From Thauera sp. JM12B12 (GTDB lineage: Bacteria > Pseudomonadota > Gammaproteobacteria > Burkholderiales > Rhodocyclaceae): a stretch of 64,000 nucleotides of DNA. Every line of letters starts with the position of its first letter. Positions within the stretch are counted from its first letter, which is position 1. Positions 18,317 to 27,162 of the stretch are shown one piece after another. A program made the position numbers and the translations under genes. The stretch lies in assembly GCF_039614725.1 (NCBI RefSeq), contig NZ_CP154859.1:2356001-2420000 (forward strand), written 5' to 3'. The notes below the pieces were generated by a model. It was not told the origin of the DNA, did no database searches, and saw only the letters and a list, made by a program, of their open reading frames with translations.

Positions 18317-19498
18317 TCATGCCACCACGCCTGCGCGTCGGCAGGCATGGACGGCGTCTTCCGAATAGCCGAGCAGATCGCGCAGGATCTGTGACGAGTG
18401 CTGGCCGATGCAGGGTGCGAGCGCATCGAGGCGCGCGCTGCCTTCGCTCAGGAAGATCGGGAATCCGAGGCTCTTCACCGCACCGAAGCTGGGGTGCTCG
18501 AGCTCGAGGATGTAGCGGTTCGCCAGCGCCTGCGGATCGGAGGCCGGGTAGTCGAAACGCTCGATGACATCGGCCGACATCTGCTTCTCCATGAACACCT
18601 GGCGCCAGTGCGCACCGGGGCGTGTCGCGAAGGCGGCCTCGAGCGCGTGGATGAGCGCGATCCGGTTCGTCTCGGTGCGCTTGTCATGGGTGTCGAAGCG
18701 CGGATCGTCCGCGGCGATGCCGACCGCCGCCGAGAACATCGGCCACCAGCGGTCGGTGTCGGGCATGGTGAGCGTGACCCAGCGCCCGTCGGCGCTCGGA
18801 TACAGGGCGCCCGACATCGGGTTGGAGACGTCCAGGCGCGAGATCGGGTTGAGCAGGCGGTCGCCCTTGCCGATGGCGAGGAAGGCCTGGATGTCGAGCG
18901 CCGCGCCGTACATGTTGGCGCCGAACAGCGACACATCCACCGCTTGCCCCTCGCCGGAATCGATGCGGTGCAACAGCGCCGTGACCACCCCGAAGGCGAG
19001 CATCGCGCTCGAGTGCATGGCCCCCGCACCGGTATAGACCGGCGGCTGTCCGGGCTGCGGCAGGATCGGCATCATCCCGGTGCGTGCGGCGGCCAGCTCG
19101 TCGATTGCCGGCAGCGTGCTGTCCGGGCCGACCGGCCCGAAACCCGACAGGCGCCCGAACACGATGTCCGGGCGCAGGGCGCAGGCCCCGGCGTAGTCGA
19201 TGCCGAGCGCCTCCAGCTCGATCACGCGCCAGTCCGTCACCACGACATCGGCCTTCGCCACCAGCTCGCGCAGCACGCTGACACCCTGATCGCCGCCCAG
19301 ATCCAGCGCGATGCTCTCCTTGTTGCGATGGATGAGATCGGCTTCGCAATTCCAGCCATCGGCCTCGCGCACGCCTGGCGCGAGGCGCTCGACGCGAACG
19401 ACGCGTGCGCCGAAGTCGGCCAGGAAGGCCGCGCTCAGCGAAGCGCAGAACAGTCTTGTGAGGTCGATCACGACCACGTCTTCGAGCGGACGACTCAT
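18317..19498 (-). CDS. Class III CoA-transferase homologue lacking the catalytic Asp
   Basis: 393 residues from the ATG at 19498, preceded by GAGGAGAAC. It has the family N-terminus (VVVIDLTRLFCASLSAAFLA) and small domain, but the residue at the catalytic aspartate position is Ala160 in TGAGAMHSSAM, judged by a constant 22-residue spacing to the following Gly turn in its paralogues. It is the first gene of the long leftward operon and is followed by the Asp-containing partner at 17087. A structural or substrate-binding subunit of a heteromeric transferase is likely. Confidence 0.87.
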   Translation of the reverse strand: MSRPLEDVVVIDLTRLFCASLSAAFLADFGARVVRVERLAPGVREADGWNCEADLIHRNKESIALDLGGDQGVSVLRELVAKADVVVTDWRVIELEALGIDYAGACALRPDIVFGRLSGFGPVGPDSTLPAIDELAAARTGMMPILPQPGQPPVYTGAGAMHSSAMLAFGVVTALLHRIDSGEGQAVDVSLFGANMYGAALDIQAFLAIGKGDRLLNPISRLDVSNPMSGALYPSADGRWVTLTMPDTDRWWPMFSAAVGIAADDPRFDTHDKRTETNRIALIHALEAAFATRPGAHWRQVFMEKQMSADVIERFDYPASDPQALANRYILELEHPSFGAVKSLGFPIFLSEGSARLDALAPCIGQHSSQILRDLLGYSEDAVHACRRAGVVA

Positions 19499-19818
19499 CT
19501 CGTTCTCCTCGTTCGGTTCAGAACATTCAGGCCACTGCCACTGGCTCGCGGCATCGGGACTGAGCCGGCCTCCGTGAGGTCGGTACGAGTGCCACGACCC
19601 ACGCACAGCCTGCGATGTTGGAAACGAGTTTAGTCATCCGTCGCCGGCGAACAGGCTCGGGATTGGCTCAATTGCGGCCGTTGGAACGTCAAAAACGGCC
19701 GCTCCGGAGAATCATCCAAACGGGTGATGATGGCCTGGTCACGACCTGACAGGCTCACATCTGCGGCGCGCTGTCCGCATCACGCATGTACCGGACGACA
19801 ACACCAAAGAGGAACGAC
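19499..19818. other. Divergent control region between the leftward operon and the outer-membrane genes
   Basis: This 320-bp gene-free stretch separates the leftward operon (first ATG at 19498) from the DUF1302 gene (ATG at 19819). It must hold two promoters back to back. The only specific element I see is the operator-like site at 19711-19731, oriented toward the DUF1302 gene. I could not assign -35 and -10 boxes with confidence. Confidence 0.5.
19711..19731 (+). promoter_or_regulatory. Candidate regulon operator before the DUF1302 gene
   Basis: ATCATCCA (6 of 8 matches to GTCATTCA), six bases, then TGATGAT (5 of 7 to TGATGCG). The spacing and orientation match the sites at 5368 and 29756. 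It ends 87 bp before the start codon at 19819. It is the weakest match in its second block. Confidence 0.4.
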
Positions 19819-21501
19819 ATGAGCACCGGAAAGAGGGAAAGGAGACCCGGCAGGCAAGCAGCACACAGCCTGACCCCCATCGCACTTGCGCTTGGCCTGA
19901 TCACGGCCACGACCGCACACGCGGGACCCACCATTCACCTTGGCGACGACACCACCTTGGCTTACTCGCTGACGCTTTCGCACACGCTTTCCAGCCGCCT
20001 GGGCAAGCCGGCACGCGAGTATCTGGCCGACCTGAACTATGACGACGGGACACGCAATTTCGACCGTGGCAGCCTCATCACCAACCGCACGAACGTGCTC
20101 GGCGAGCTGCGCCTGCGCCACGACAACCTGGGCGCGATGCTGCGCGCGAGCACCTTCTATGACCACGCCTATCGCGGCAGCAACGACAACGACTCGCCCG
20201 GCACCGTCAACAAGATCGGCCCGCATGACGAATTCACCGCCATCACCCGCCGCGACAGCGGCCGCTCGTCACGCATCCTCGACGCCTACGTGTATGGCAA
20301 CTGGGCGGTGGGCGAGGAGCAGTACCTTTCGCTGAAGGCCGGCCGCCATGTGCTGGCCTGGGGCGAGAGCCTGTTCTGGCCCAACATCAGCCAGGGTCAG
20401 GCGCCGCTCGACGCCACGGTGTTCAACGTGCCGGGCACCGAGGCCAAGGAAGGCTACCTGCCGGTGGGCCAGCTGTCGGCTTCGTTCACGCTCAACGACC
20501 AGGTCACGCTGACCGGCTTCTATCAGTACGAGTGGGAGAAGACCCGGCTGAACCCGGTGGGCGACTACTTCGGCTCGGACTTCTTCGGCCCGGGCGCGGA
20601 GTTCTTCCGCCTCGCACCCGGAGTCATCAGTGCGCTGCCCGACAACAGCTTCGCCGTCGCCAACTTCGCCGGCGAGATCGATCCGCGCGACTCCGGCCAG
20701 TGGGGCCTCGGCACCCGCTTCCAGGTCAGCGAGGCCACCGAACTCGGCCTCTATCACTACCGCTACCACGACCGCGTGGGCGCGATGTTCTTCGACTTCA
20801 GCGGTGATACCACCTACTCGTCCTTCGACCGCTTCGCGCGCCAGGCCTCGCCCGGCAGCGTGCCCTACTACAAGCTCGCCTACTTCGACGACATCAAGCT
20901 CACCGGCATCAGCCTGAGTTCGAAGGTCGGCGACGCGGTGCAGTGGGCGGCCGAGTTGAGCTACCGCGAGGACGCTCCGGTCTACGTGATGACCCCGCTC
21001 GGCCCGGCACCCGCACGCGGCAGCTACTTCCAGGGCAACCTGAACGCACTCTACATCCTCGGCCCGTCGAAGATCGCCCACCAGACCACGCTGATGGGCG
21101 AGATCGTGCACCAGCGCATCCAGAGCGTGGACGACCTGGCGATCAGCAGCGGCGGTTTCGATCTGGGCCGCTTCGACGACTACACCTACAAGACCGCCAC
21201 CGGTGAGCAGACTCGCGGCTCCACCCTCGTCGGCCTGGGCGCGATCTTCGACTATCCCGCGGTGTTCTCCGGCTGGGATCTGTCCACCAAGGCGATCTGG
21301 ACGCAGAACGTCGCCGGCAGCGCCTACAGCGGCATGGGACGTGACGAGAAGCGCCTGACCCTGGGCGCCGACTTCAAGTACCTCGGCAACTTCACCATCG
21401 GCCTGACCTACGTCGGCTACCTCGGCTCGCCCAGCGTCGCCAATGGCCGCAACCTGGCCGACCGCGACTATGTCTCGCTGAGTGCCAAATACACCTTCTG
21501 A
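19819..21501 (+). CDS. DUF1302 outer-membrane beta-barrel protein
   Basis: 560 residues from the ATG at 19819 (AGAGGAACGAC upstream). A signal peptide spans about residues 1-36 (PIALALGLITATTAHAG). The mature part has alternating polar/aromatic strands, the AGRHVLAWGESLFWPN block typical of DUF1302, and the terminal aromatic residue (YTF) of outer-membrane barrels. DUF1302 proteins accompany degradation of steroids and other hydrophobic compounds and are thought to help them cross the outer membrane. It is followed 29 bp later by its usual partner, a DUF1329 protein. Confidence 0.9.
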   Translation: MSTGKRERRPGRQAAHSLTPIALALGLITATTAHAGPTIHLGDDTTLAYSLTLSHTLSSRLGKPAREYLADLNYDDGTRNFDRGSLITNRTNVLGELRLRHDNLGAMLRASTFYDHAYRGSNDNDSPGTVNKIGPHDEFTAITRRDSGRSSRILDAYVYGNWAVGEEQYLSLKAGRHVLAWGESLFWPNISQGQAPLDATVFNVPGTEAKEGYLPVGQLSASFTLNDQVTLTGFYQYEWEKTRLNPVGDYFGSDFFGPGAEFFRLAPGVISALPDNSFAVANFAGEIDPRDSGQWGLGTRFQVSEATELGLYHYRYHDRVGAMFFDFSGDTTYSSFDRFARQASPGSVPYYKLAYFDDIKLTGISLSSKVGDAVQWAAELSYREDAPVYVMTPLGPAPARGSYFQGNLNALYILGPSKIAHQTTLMGEIVHQRIQSVDDLAISSGGFDLGRFDDYTYKTATGEQTRGSTLVGLGAIFDYPAVFSGWDLSTKAIWTQNVAGSAYSGMGRDEKRLTLGADFKYLGNFTIGLTYVGYLGSPSVANGRNLADRDYVSLSAKYTF

Positions 21502-21530
21502 TCGTTGTGCAACGAACCAAGGAATCGAAC

Positions 21531-22910
21531 ATGAAACCCAGACTCATTGGCCTGGCGGTCGCCGCGGCACTCGCCCTGCCCTTTGCCGCCGGTACCGCGC
21601 ACGCCAAGGCGACGGCGGACGAGATCGCCCGCCTCGGCAAGGATACAAACTGCATCGGCGCCGACAAGGCCGGCAACGCCGACGGCAGCATTCCGGCGTG
21701 GAGCGGCAAGTGGCTCGGCGTGCCCCCGCAGGTCGACTTCAAGGGCACGGGCAACCACCCGATCGACCCTTACGCCGGCGAGAAACCACTTTTCGAGATC
21801 ACAGCGGCGAACTTGCCGCAATATGCCGCGCGCCTGACCGACGGCCAGAAGGCCCTGTTTGCGAAGTACCCGGACACCTTCCGCATGCTGATCTACCCGA
21901 CGCACCGGGACTTCCGTTACCCCGACGCGGTGTGCGAGGCCACCAAGCGCAACGCAGAGGAGGCCGAGCTGCTCGACGACGGCATGGGCGTGCATGCCTA
22001 TACCAACGGCGTCATGTTCCCGTTCCCGAAGAGCGGCCTCGAGCTGCTGTGGAACATCACCGTCCCCTACCGCGCCTACACCGAGGAGCTGATCTCGGAC
22101 AACGCCTACGTGATCGCCAACGGCAGCATCAACTGGGGGCGGGTCAAGTCGCGCAACATGGGTCCCAGCCACAAGCCCGGAATGATCGAGCCGGTCGGTG
22201 AGCGCGCCGCCTCCTGGTATCTCAACGAAACCCTGCTGCCCGAGCGTGACCGCGGCGAGATCAACACCGGCGTCGAGTTCTACAACTATGGCAAGCAGCC
22301 GCGTCAGAGCTGGCGCTACGATCCCGGTACCCGCCGCGTGCGACAGTCGCCGGGCTACGGCTTCGACATGTCCTTCCCGGGCACTGGCGGCTCGATCACG
22401 GTCGACGAGGTGCGGATCTGGAACGGATCGCCCGAGCGTTACGACTGGAACATCCTCGGCAAGCGCGAGCTCTACATCCCCTTCCACGCCTACCGCGTCC
22501 ATTCGCCGGACATCAAGTATTCCGAGCTGCTGATGAAGGGGCACGCGAACCCGGAGTACATGCGCTATGAACTGCGCAGGGTTTGGGTGCTGGAGGGCAA
22601 GCTGAAGGAGGGCTTCCGTCACCTTTACGGCAAACGTGTGATGTACATCGATGCGGACACGATGTTCCCGATCATGGCTGACAACTACGACGCTCGCGGC
22701 GAGATGTGGCGCACCTCGATGCTCAACCACTTCTATGCCTATGAGATGAACACCTGGCAGGCCGGCGCAGGCTTCTACCACGACCTCAATGCCGGCACCT
22801 ATCTGGGCTTCAATCTCATCAATGAACAGCCGAACGCCTACCGCCTGAACGAGAACAAGGTCAGCGAGCGCGATTTCGGTCCCGAGGCGGCGCGTCGTAT
22901 CGGACAGTAA
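21531..22910 (+). CDS. DUF1329 outer-membrane-associated lipid-binding protein
   Basis: 459 residues with a cleavable signal (LIGLAVAAALALPFAAGTAHA). The mature part begins KATADEIARLGKD and contains NADGSIPAWSGKW, both typical of DUF1329 proteins, which are related in fold to LolB/LppX-like lipid carriers. With the DUF1302 protein it probably forms a system for handling a hydrophobic substrate or lipid at the outer membrane. The last block (NEQPNAYRLNENKVSERDFG) is also typical. It is followed by a strong terminator at 22960. Confidence 0.9.
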   Translation: MKPRLIGLAVAAALALPFAAGTAHAKATADEIARLGKDTNCIGADKAGNADGSIPAWSGKWLGVPPQVDFKGTGNHPIDPYAGEKPLFEITAANLPQYAARLTDGQKALFAKYPDTFRMLIYPTHRDFRYPDAVCEATKRNAEEAELLDDGMGVHAYTNGVMFPFPKSGLELLWNITVPYRAYTEELISDNAYVIANGSINWGRVKSRNMGPSHKPGMIEPVGERAASWYLNETLLPERDRGEINTGVEFYNYGKQPRQSWRYDPGTRRVRQSPGYGFDMSFPGTGGSITVDEVRIWNGSPERYDWNILGKRELYIPFHAYRVHSPDIKYSELLMKGHANPEYMRYELRRVWVLEGKLKEGFRHLYGKRVMYIDADTMFPIMADNYDARGEMWRTSMLNHFYAYEMNTWQAGAGFYHDLNAGTYLGFNLINEQPNAYRLNENKVSERDFGPEAARRIGQ

Positions 22911-22959
22911 AGCTCCACGCCCCCGGCGCCGCTCCGGGGGCCACCGGCTCTCCCTCCTG

Positions 22960-22994
22960 CCTGCGTCCGTCCTTCGGGACACGCAGGTTTTTTT
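22960..22994 (+). terminator. Rho-independent terminator after the DUF1302-DUF1329 operon
   Basis: CCTGCGT (22960-22966) pairs with ACGCAGG (22981-22987), and inside it GTCC pairs with GGAC around a TTCG loop. Seven T follow (22988-22994). It lies 50 bp after the DUF1329 stop codon. Confidence 0.85.
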
Positions 22995-23080
22995 CTGCCG
23001 CGGCGCCGCCTCGCGCCGCATGACAGCGCGCCCGGACACGTCCTCCTGCACCGGCTCCCGCCGCGCGCGCAGCACCTCGC

Positions 23081-23119
23081 AAAAGGACGAAGGGCCACCG
23101 CAAACGGTGGCCCTTCGTC
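23081..23119 (-). terminator. Terminator of the leftward flavoprotein gene
   Basis: A perfect 15-bp stem runs 23086-23100 and 23105-23119 with a 4-base loop. On the minus strand it is followed by a short T run (AAAA at 23081-23084 on the plus strand). It lies 33 bp beyond the stop of the 23152-25149 gene. Confidence 0.75.
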
Positions 23120-23151
23120 ATCCTTCCGGTCGACGCGCTCGCGCGCGCCGC

Positions 23152-25149
23152 CTACACCATCATGCCCACGCTCGCGCCGTGGCGGGTCGACTCGGCCAGT
23201 CGGCGCGGTACCCAGGCCGCACCGGCGAGGAAGACGCGGGGAAGGCTGCCGTCGGCCTGCAGCTGGTAGTACAGCTCGGGCTGCTGGACGGCGCCGTACA
23301 CCAGCACCACGCTGTCGAAGCCCGGCTCGCGGTAGTTCCGTTCGCCCCAGGACGACACGAACTCGAGCGCGTCCGGCGCCACCGCCTTGAGCACCCGATT
23401 CGGGTGCACCGCCACCCCGCACTGCTCCATGCGCTTGAGCACCATGCCGATCGAGTAGCGCGCCACCTCGGTGGCGAGATGGACGGACTTGTGGAACACC
23501 TCGACCTGGCGACCCTGCGCGGCGAGATATTCGGCCACGCAAGGGGTCTGGTAATAGTCTTCCTGCGAAACTACCGCCACGCGCTTTCCGGTCTCGACTT
23601 TGCCTAGCAGCACGTCCCAGCCCTGCACCACGTGCGGCAAATCGATCCCCGGCACGGCCTCGGGAACGCGCGGCAGGGCCCCGGTGGCCACGACCACCGC
23701 ATCAGGCGCGAGCGCCTTGATCGTCTCCACGTCGGCACGTATCTGCAGGCGGACATCGACGCCCAGACGCGCGAGCGCGTTCTCCTCGAAATACACTTGG
23801 TCCTCGAAGGAATCGCGCCCCGGCGCGCGCGCCGCGATCAGCAACTGCCCACCGAGGCGCTTCCCCTGTTCGAGCAGCGTCACCTTGTGGCCGCGCAGGG
23901 CGGCGACGCGGGCGGCCTCGCAACCCGCCGCCCCACCGCCGACCACCACCACATGCCCTGGCTGCGCGGCCGGGCGGAAGCTGTCCCGCCACTGCAGCTC
24001 GTTGCCGATCTCGGGATTGATCGAACAGGTGGGGACGTAGGGAATCGTCATCGGTTCCGAGGCCTCGTCAATGCATCGCGTGCATGCGATGCAGCGGCGG
24101 ATCTCGCCCAGCCGCCCTTCACGCGCCTTGTTGGCGAACTCGGGATCGGCAATGCCTGCCCTGACCATGCCCACCAGGTCGCAAAAGCCGCCCTTGAGCA
24201 GTTCCTCGGCCAGCACCGGGTCGTTGATGCGGCCGGTGAACAGGACGGCGATCCTGCGATCCAGCTCGGCCATGTCCGAACGCGCCGCCTTGCCGAATTC
24301 GCGGTACTCGGCGTGAGGATGGTAGGACGAGGGCACGTATGACGGCGCCCCCCAGCAATGCCCCACATCGAGGTCGACGAAATCGAGCAAGCCGGTCTCG
24401 GCGATGTAGTAGAGCATCTCGCGCAGCTCGAGGTTGTCGTAACCGCCATCGCGCGACTCCTGGCCGTTGATGCGGATGCCGACGGCGAGCTTGTCGCCGA
24501 CGCGCATGCGGACCCGACGCAAGGCCTCGATCACGAAGCGCACGCGCTCCTTCGGCCCGCCACCCCACTGGTCGGCGCGGCGGTTGGTCACCGGGGACAG
24601 GAAGCTGTAGCCAACCGTCTCGTGCGCACAATGGATTTCCACCCCGTCCGCCCCGCTCTTCATCGCCGCTTCGGCGGCATCGGCATAGCCCTCGAGCAGG
24701 AATTCGATCTCCTTCTCGCCGAGCACGTGCGGCGTGTAGTCCTGGGCGCCGACGACCGGCACCGGCGACGGCGCCCACAGCGCGTTCAGATGCGTCAGCT
24801 GGACCACCACGACCGCGCCACTGGCGTGGATCTCGTCCACGAAGCGCGTCCATCCCTCAATGAAGGCCGGGTTCTGGTGGGCCGCGAAATGACAGCCGAA
24901 CCCCCCGCGCAAGGAGACCTCGTCGGGGGCGCCCTCCGGAAAGGGCAAGTTGAGCAGCCAGGTCTCGCTACCGATCCAGCCCGTGCCGCCCCTGGCTTTC
25001 GCGCCGTGGTGGGCGATGAAGTGCTCGTCGATCAGCCCCGGTGCGCGCGATGAGTTAATAGTGTTCGTGGTTTCGCAGATTCGATTGGGCACCCGCATCG
25101 GACCGATCTGCAGCGGCGAGAACAGGTGCTCGAAATTCACATTGCTCAT
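23152..25149 (-). CDS. FMN/4Fe-4S/FAD oxidoreductase (old yellow enzyme fusion; dienoyl-CoA reductase / TMADH family)
   Basis: 665 residues from the ATG at 25149 (GGAGGAGA upstream). An FMN TIM barrel (residues 1-370) contains DGVEIHCAHETVGYSFLSP. Then comes the 4Fe-4S motif CIACTRC with a fourth Cys 16 residues on, and a dinucleotide-binding domain beginning HVVVVGGGAAGCEAARVA. The C-x2-C-x2-C spacing matches trimethylamine dehydrogenase rather than the C-x2-C-x3-C of dienoyl-CoA reductase, but the Cys that links FMN in trimethylamine dehydrogenase is absent. A reduction or oxidation of an unsaturated CoA ester, or an N-demethylation, are both possible; context favours the former. Confidence 0.87.
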   Translation of the reverse strand: MSNVNFEHLFSPLQIGPMRVPNRICETTNTINSSRAPGLIDEHFIAHHGAKARGGTGWIGSETWLLNLPFPEGAPDEVSLRGGFGCHFAAHQNPAFIEGWTRFVDEIHASGAVVVVQLTHLNALWAPSPVPVVGAQDYTPHVLGEKEIEFLLEGYADAAEAAMKSGADGVEIHCAHETVGYSFLSPVTNRRADQWGGGPKERVRFVIEALRRVRMRVGDKLAVGIRINGQESRDGGYDNLELREMLYYIAETGLLDFVDLDVGHCWGAPSYVPSSYHPHAEYREFGKAARSDMAELDRRIAVLFTGRINDPVLAEELLKGGFCDLVGMVRAGIADPEFANKAREGRLGEIRRCIACTRCIDEASEPMTIPYVPTCSINPEIGNELQWRDSFRPAAQPGHVVVVGGGAAGCEAARVAALRGHKVTLLEQGKRLGGQLLIAARAPGRDSFEDQVYFEENALARLGVDVRLQIRADVETIKALAPDAVVVATGALPRVPEAVPGIDLPHVVQGWDVLLGKVETGKRVAVVSQEDYYQTPCVAEYLAAQGRQVEVFHKSVHLATEVARYSIGMVLKRMEQCGVAVHPNRVLKAVAPDALEFVSSWGERNYREPGFDSVVLVYGAVQQPELYYQLQADGSLPRVFLAGAAWVPRRLAESTRHGASVGMMV

Positions 25150-25210
25150 GAATGTCTCCTCCGGTTTAACCGGCACGGAAGACGACGCCTCCGTGCCCCC
25201 AGGCCAGCTC

Positions 25211-25729
25211 TCAAGCGGGTCCGGTCGGAGTCAGGATCACAATCCCGAAAGGCCGGTCGGTCTGCGACTGGAAATAGCCCCAGGTCGGGAAAAGTGCATT
25301 CAGCCGCGGCCAGAGCACGTCACGCTCTTCCTGGGTCGCATCGTGAGCCGTCGCCGTCATGCGCTTCCGATCGCATTGCACCCAGCATTCCGGATTAGCC
25401 TTCACGTTGAGATACCAGGCCGGAGGCTCGTCGTAACCGGCCAGCGACGCGACAACGACCATGTTCTCGCCGTCCTGCAGGAAAACCAGCGGGGTGGTCC
25501 GCTTCTCTCCGGATTTGCGACCGATCATGGTGAGCAGCAAGGTGGGCAGACCAGACGGCGAGCCCTCACCGGTCGACCACCCATCCGGGTTGGCGAGATA
25601 GCGCTCGACATCGGCTTTCGCATCTCCGCGTATACGATCCAGCGAGGCCGTTGCCCCCTTCAGCCCCTCCCAATCCGCGTCGGACATGAAGTCCGGCTTC
25701 ACCATCTTTTCCCGATCGTGCGTTGACAT
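25211..25729 (-). CDS. Ddn-family (DUF385) deazaflavin-type nitroreductase/quinone reductase
   Basis: 172 residues of the split-barrel family TIGR00026/DUF385. Family features are LPTLLLTMIGRKSGEKRTTPL near residue 64, ENMVVVASLAGYDEPPAWYLN near residue 88, and a C-terminal WPRLNALFPTWGYFQSQT. Characterised members (Mycobacterium Ddn) use the deazaflavin F420. F420 is uncommon in betaproteobacteria, so either the organism makes it or this member uses another flavin. It lies between the OYE-type gene and the AraC regulator on the same strand, 61 bp before the former. Confidence 0.82.
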   Translation of the reverse strand: MSTHDREKMVKPDFMSDADWEGLKGATASLDRIRGDAKADVERYLANPDGWSTGEGSPSGLPTLLLTMIGRKSGEKRTTPLVFLQDGENMVVVASLAGYDEPPAWYLNVKANPECWVQCDRKRMTATAHDATQEERDVLWPRLNALFPTWGYFQSQTDRPFGIVILTPTGPA

Positions 25730-25892
25730 GATTCCGCTCTCCAGCCAGTTTCAATAAAGAATGACCCCAGCGCTCAGTCTAGTGAAGCGGATTCGCCCCC
25801 CTCCCGAAGCCGGAATTTCGGATGCGGCCTTTGCGATGCCAATTCGGGACACCCTTCGGAGGTCGCAGACACAGCTCCGGAAATCCGGCAAA

Positions 25893-26897
25893 TCAGGTTT
25901 CCAGCCCGCGCACGTCCGATAGCGTCCTGCCTGTCCAGCCCTTGAATGCCCGCCTGAAGTTGCTGACGCTGCTGTAGCCAAGCAGGAAACCGATTTCCTT
26001 GGGCGTGAGCATGGTGTGTTTCAGATACTGGACGGCAAGATCCTGGCGGGTCTGGTCGAGGATCTGCTGGTAGCTCATGTCTTCCTCGACGAGGCGGCGG
26101 CGCAGTGTGCGTGCCCCCATCTTCAGTTGCCGGGCCATCTCGTCGAGGGTCGGGAAATTGCCTGGATTGTTCATGAGGTAGTTGCGAATCGATTCCGCAA
26201 GCACCGTCTTGTCCCGATTCTTGGCGGCGAGCAGTTCGCAGTTGCGTGCGCACAGCTTGAACACCTCCTCGTTGGCGAGGCTGATCGGATCCTGCAGGCG
26301 GTTGATGTCGAAAACGACCACGTTCCGCGGCTGATTGAAGTAGATGGGGCAATTGAAGCGCCGAACGTAGCGCGAGATGTCGGCCGGCTGCGGATAGGTC
26401 AGGTGGAGTTCCAGCACCGGGAAGGGGCGGTTCGTCAGCGACGAGGCAAGCTCGATGGTCTGACTGACGAATTCCTCGATCCCAAAGCGGAGCACATCGG
26501 TCATGCGGTGAACGTCCTGAATCTCGGAGAACCACCGCCCGTTGGCGATGTAGTTCCTCGAGGCGAAAATATGCTGCTCATTCAAGTCACGATAGCGGTC
26601 ATAAAGTTCGCGCGACGCCTTCAGAGTCGGCGCACTGAGCGCGGCATAGCCGAGGATGCCCAGATCGCTGATCTTGAACTCCTGCCCGAGGCTGATTCCC
26701 AGATGCGGATCACCGGTGAGCGCGAGCATGTTGAGGATGATCTGGCGATACTGGGGCGGCCTCGGGCGACCGTGCGGATCATCCAGGCGATCGGCCTTCA
26801 GTCCGGTGCCTTCAAGCACCTGCTCGGCAGTGAACCCGCGGTATTGCATGCGCTCGAGATAGAAATCGATCTTGCTCTTGGGCTTCAGGTCTTTCAT
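25893..26897 (-). CDS. AraC-family transcriptional regulator (OruR-like)
   Basis: 334 residues from the ATG at 26897 with GGAGGGG upstream. The N-terminal ~200 residues look like the arabinose-binding-like domain of the OruR group. The C-terminal double helix-turn-helix spans about residues 235-330 (FPTLDEMARQLKMGARTLRR and PKEIGFLLGYSSVSNFRRAF). It is divergent from xdhC, and two operator-like sites lie in the shared region, one facing each gene. It is the best candidate for the regulator of the whole catabolic region, probably sensing a pathway compound (inference). Confidence 0.9.
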   Translation of the reverse strand: MKDLKPKSKIDFYLERMQYRGFTAEQVLEGTGLKADRLDDPHGRPRPPQYRQIILNMLALTGDPHLGISLGQEFKISDLGILGYAALSAPTLKASRELYDRYRDLNEQHIFASRNYIANGRWFSEIQDVHRMTDVLRFGIEEFVSQTIELASSLTNRPFPVLELHLTYPQPADISRYVRRFNCPIYFNQPRNVVVFDINRLQDPISLANEEVFKLCARNCELLAAKNRDKTVLAESIRNYLMNNPGNFPTLDEMARQLKMGARTLRRRLVEEDMSYQQILDQTRQDLAVQYLKHTMLTPKEIGFLLGYSSVSNFRRAFKGWTGRTLSDVRGLET

Positions 26898-26981
26898 GTT
26901 CCCCTCCGGCAGACGACTGCAGGACCATCACCCGACCGTCCGCGTCGATGTGGCCGCATTTGATCAAACCCGGGCGGACGC

Positions 26982-27002
26982 CGCATCACCTGATCGAGTT
27001 AA
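26982..27002 (-). promoter_or_regulatory. Candidate operator before the AraC gene (autoregulation)
   Basis: On the minus strand it reads TTAACTCG, six bases, TGATGCG. The ten bases AGGTGATGCG are identical to those at 5379-5388 and 27101-27110. The site lies 85 bp before the AraC start codon and points toward it. The first block is only a 4 of 8 match. Confidence 0.45.
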
Positions 27003-27089
27003 ATTCCCCCGCGGCCTGTTGGGATTCATTCACGGACCCGATCCAGCGCGAAGTTCGGAATCTGTGGCCGCCCCTTCGCGCACCCGCTG

Positions 27090-27110
27090 TTAATGCATAG
27101 AGGTGATGCG
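27090..27110 (+). promoter_or_regulatory. Candidate operator before xdhC
   Basis: TTAATGCA (27090-27097; 5 of 8 to GTCATTCA), six bases, TGATGCG (27104-27110). It is oriented toward xdhC, 53 bp before its start codon, and faces away from the second copy at 26982. Confidence 0.45.
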
Positions 27111-27162
27111 GCCGATCGCCGGCGTGTGCGAGAGTGGGGCTCCACACGCGGGGTGAACGAAC

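Noticed and set aside
25759..25766. Minus-strand GGTCATTC before the Ddn-family gene, resembling half of the operator
   Set aside because: No TGATG block follows at the right distance, and it is too close to the start codon.
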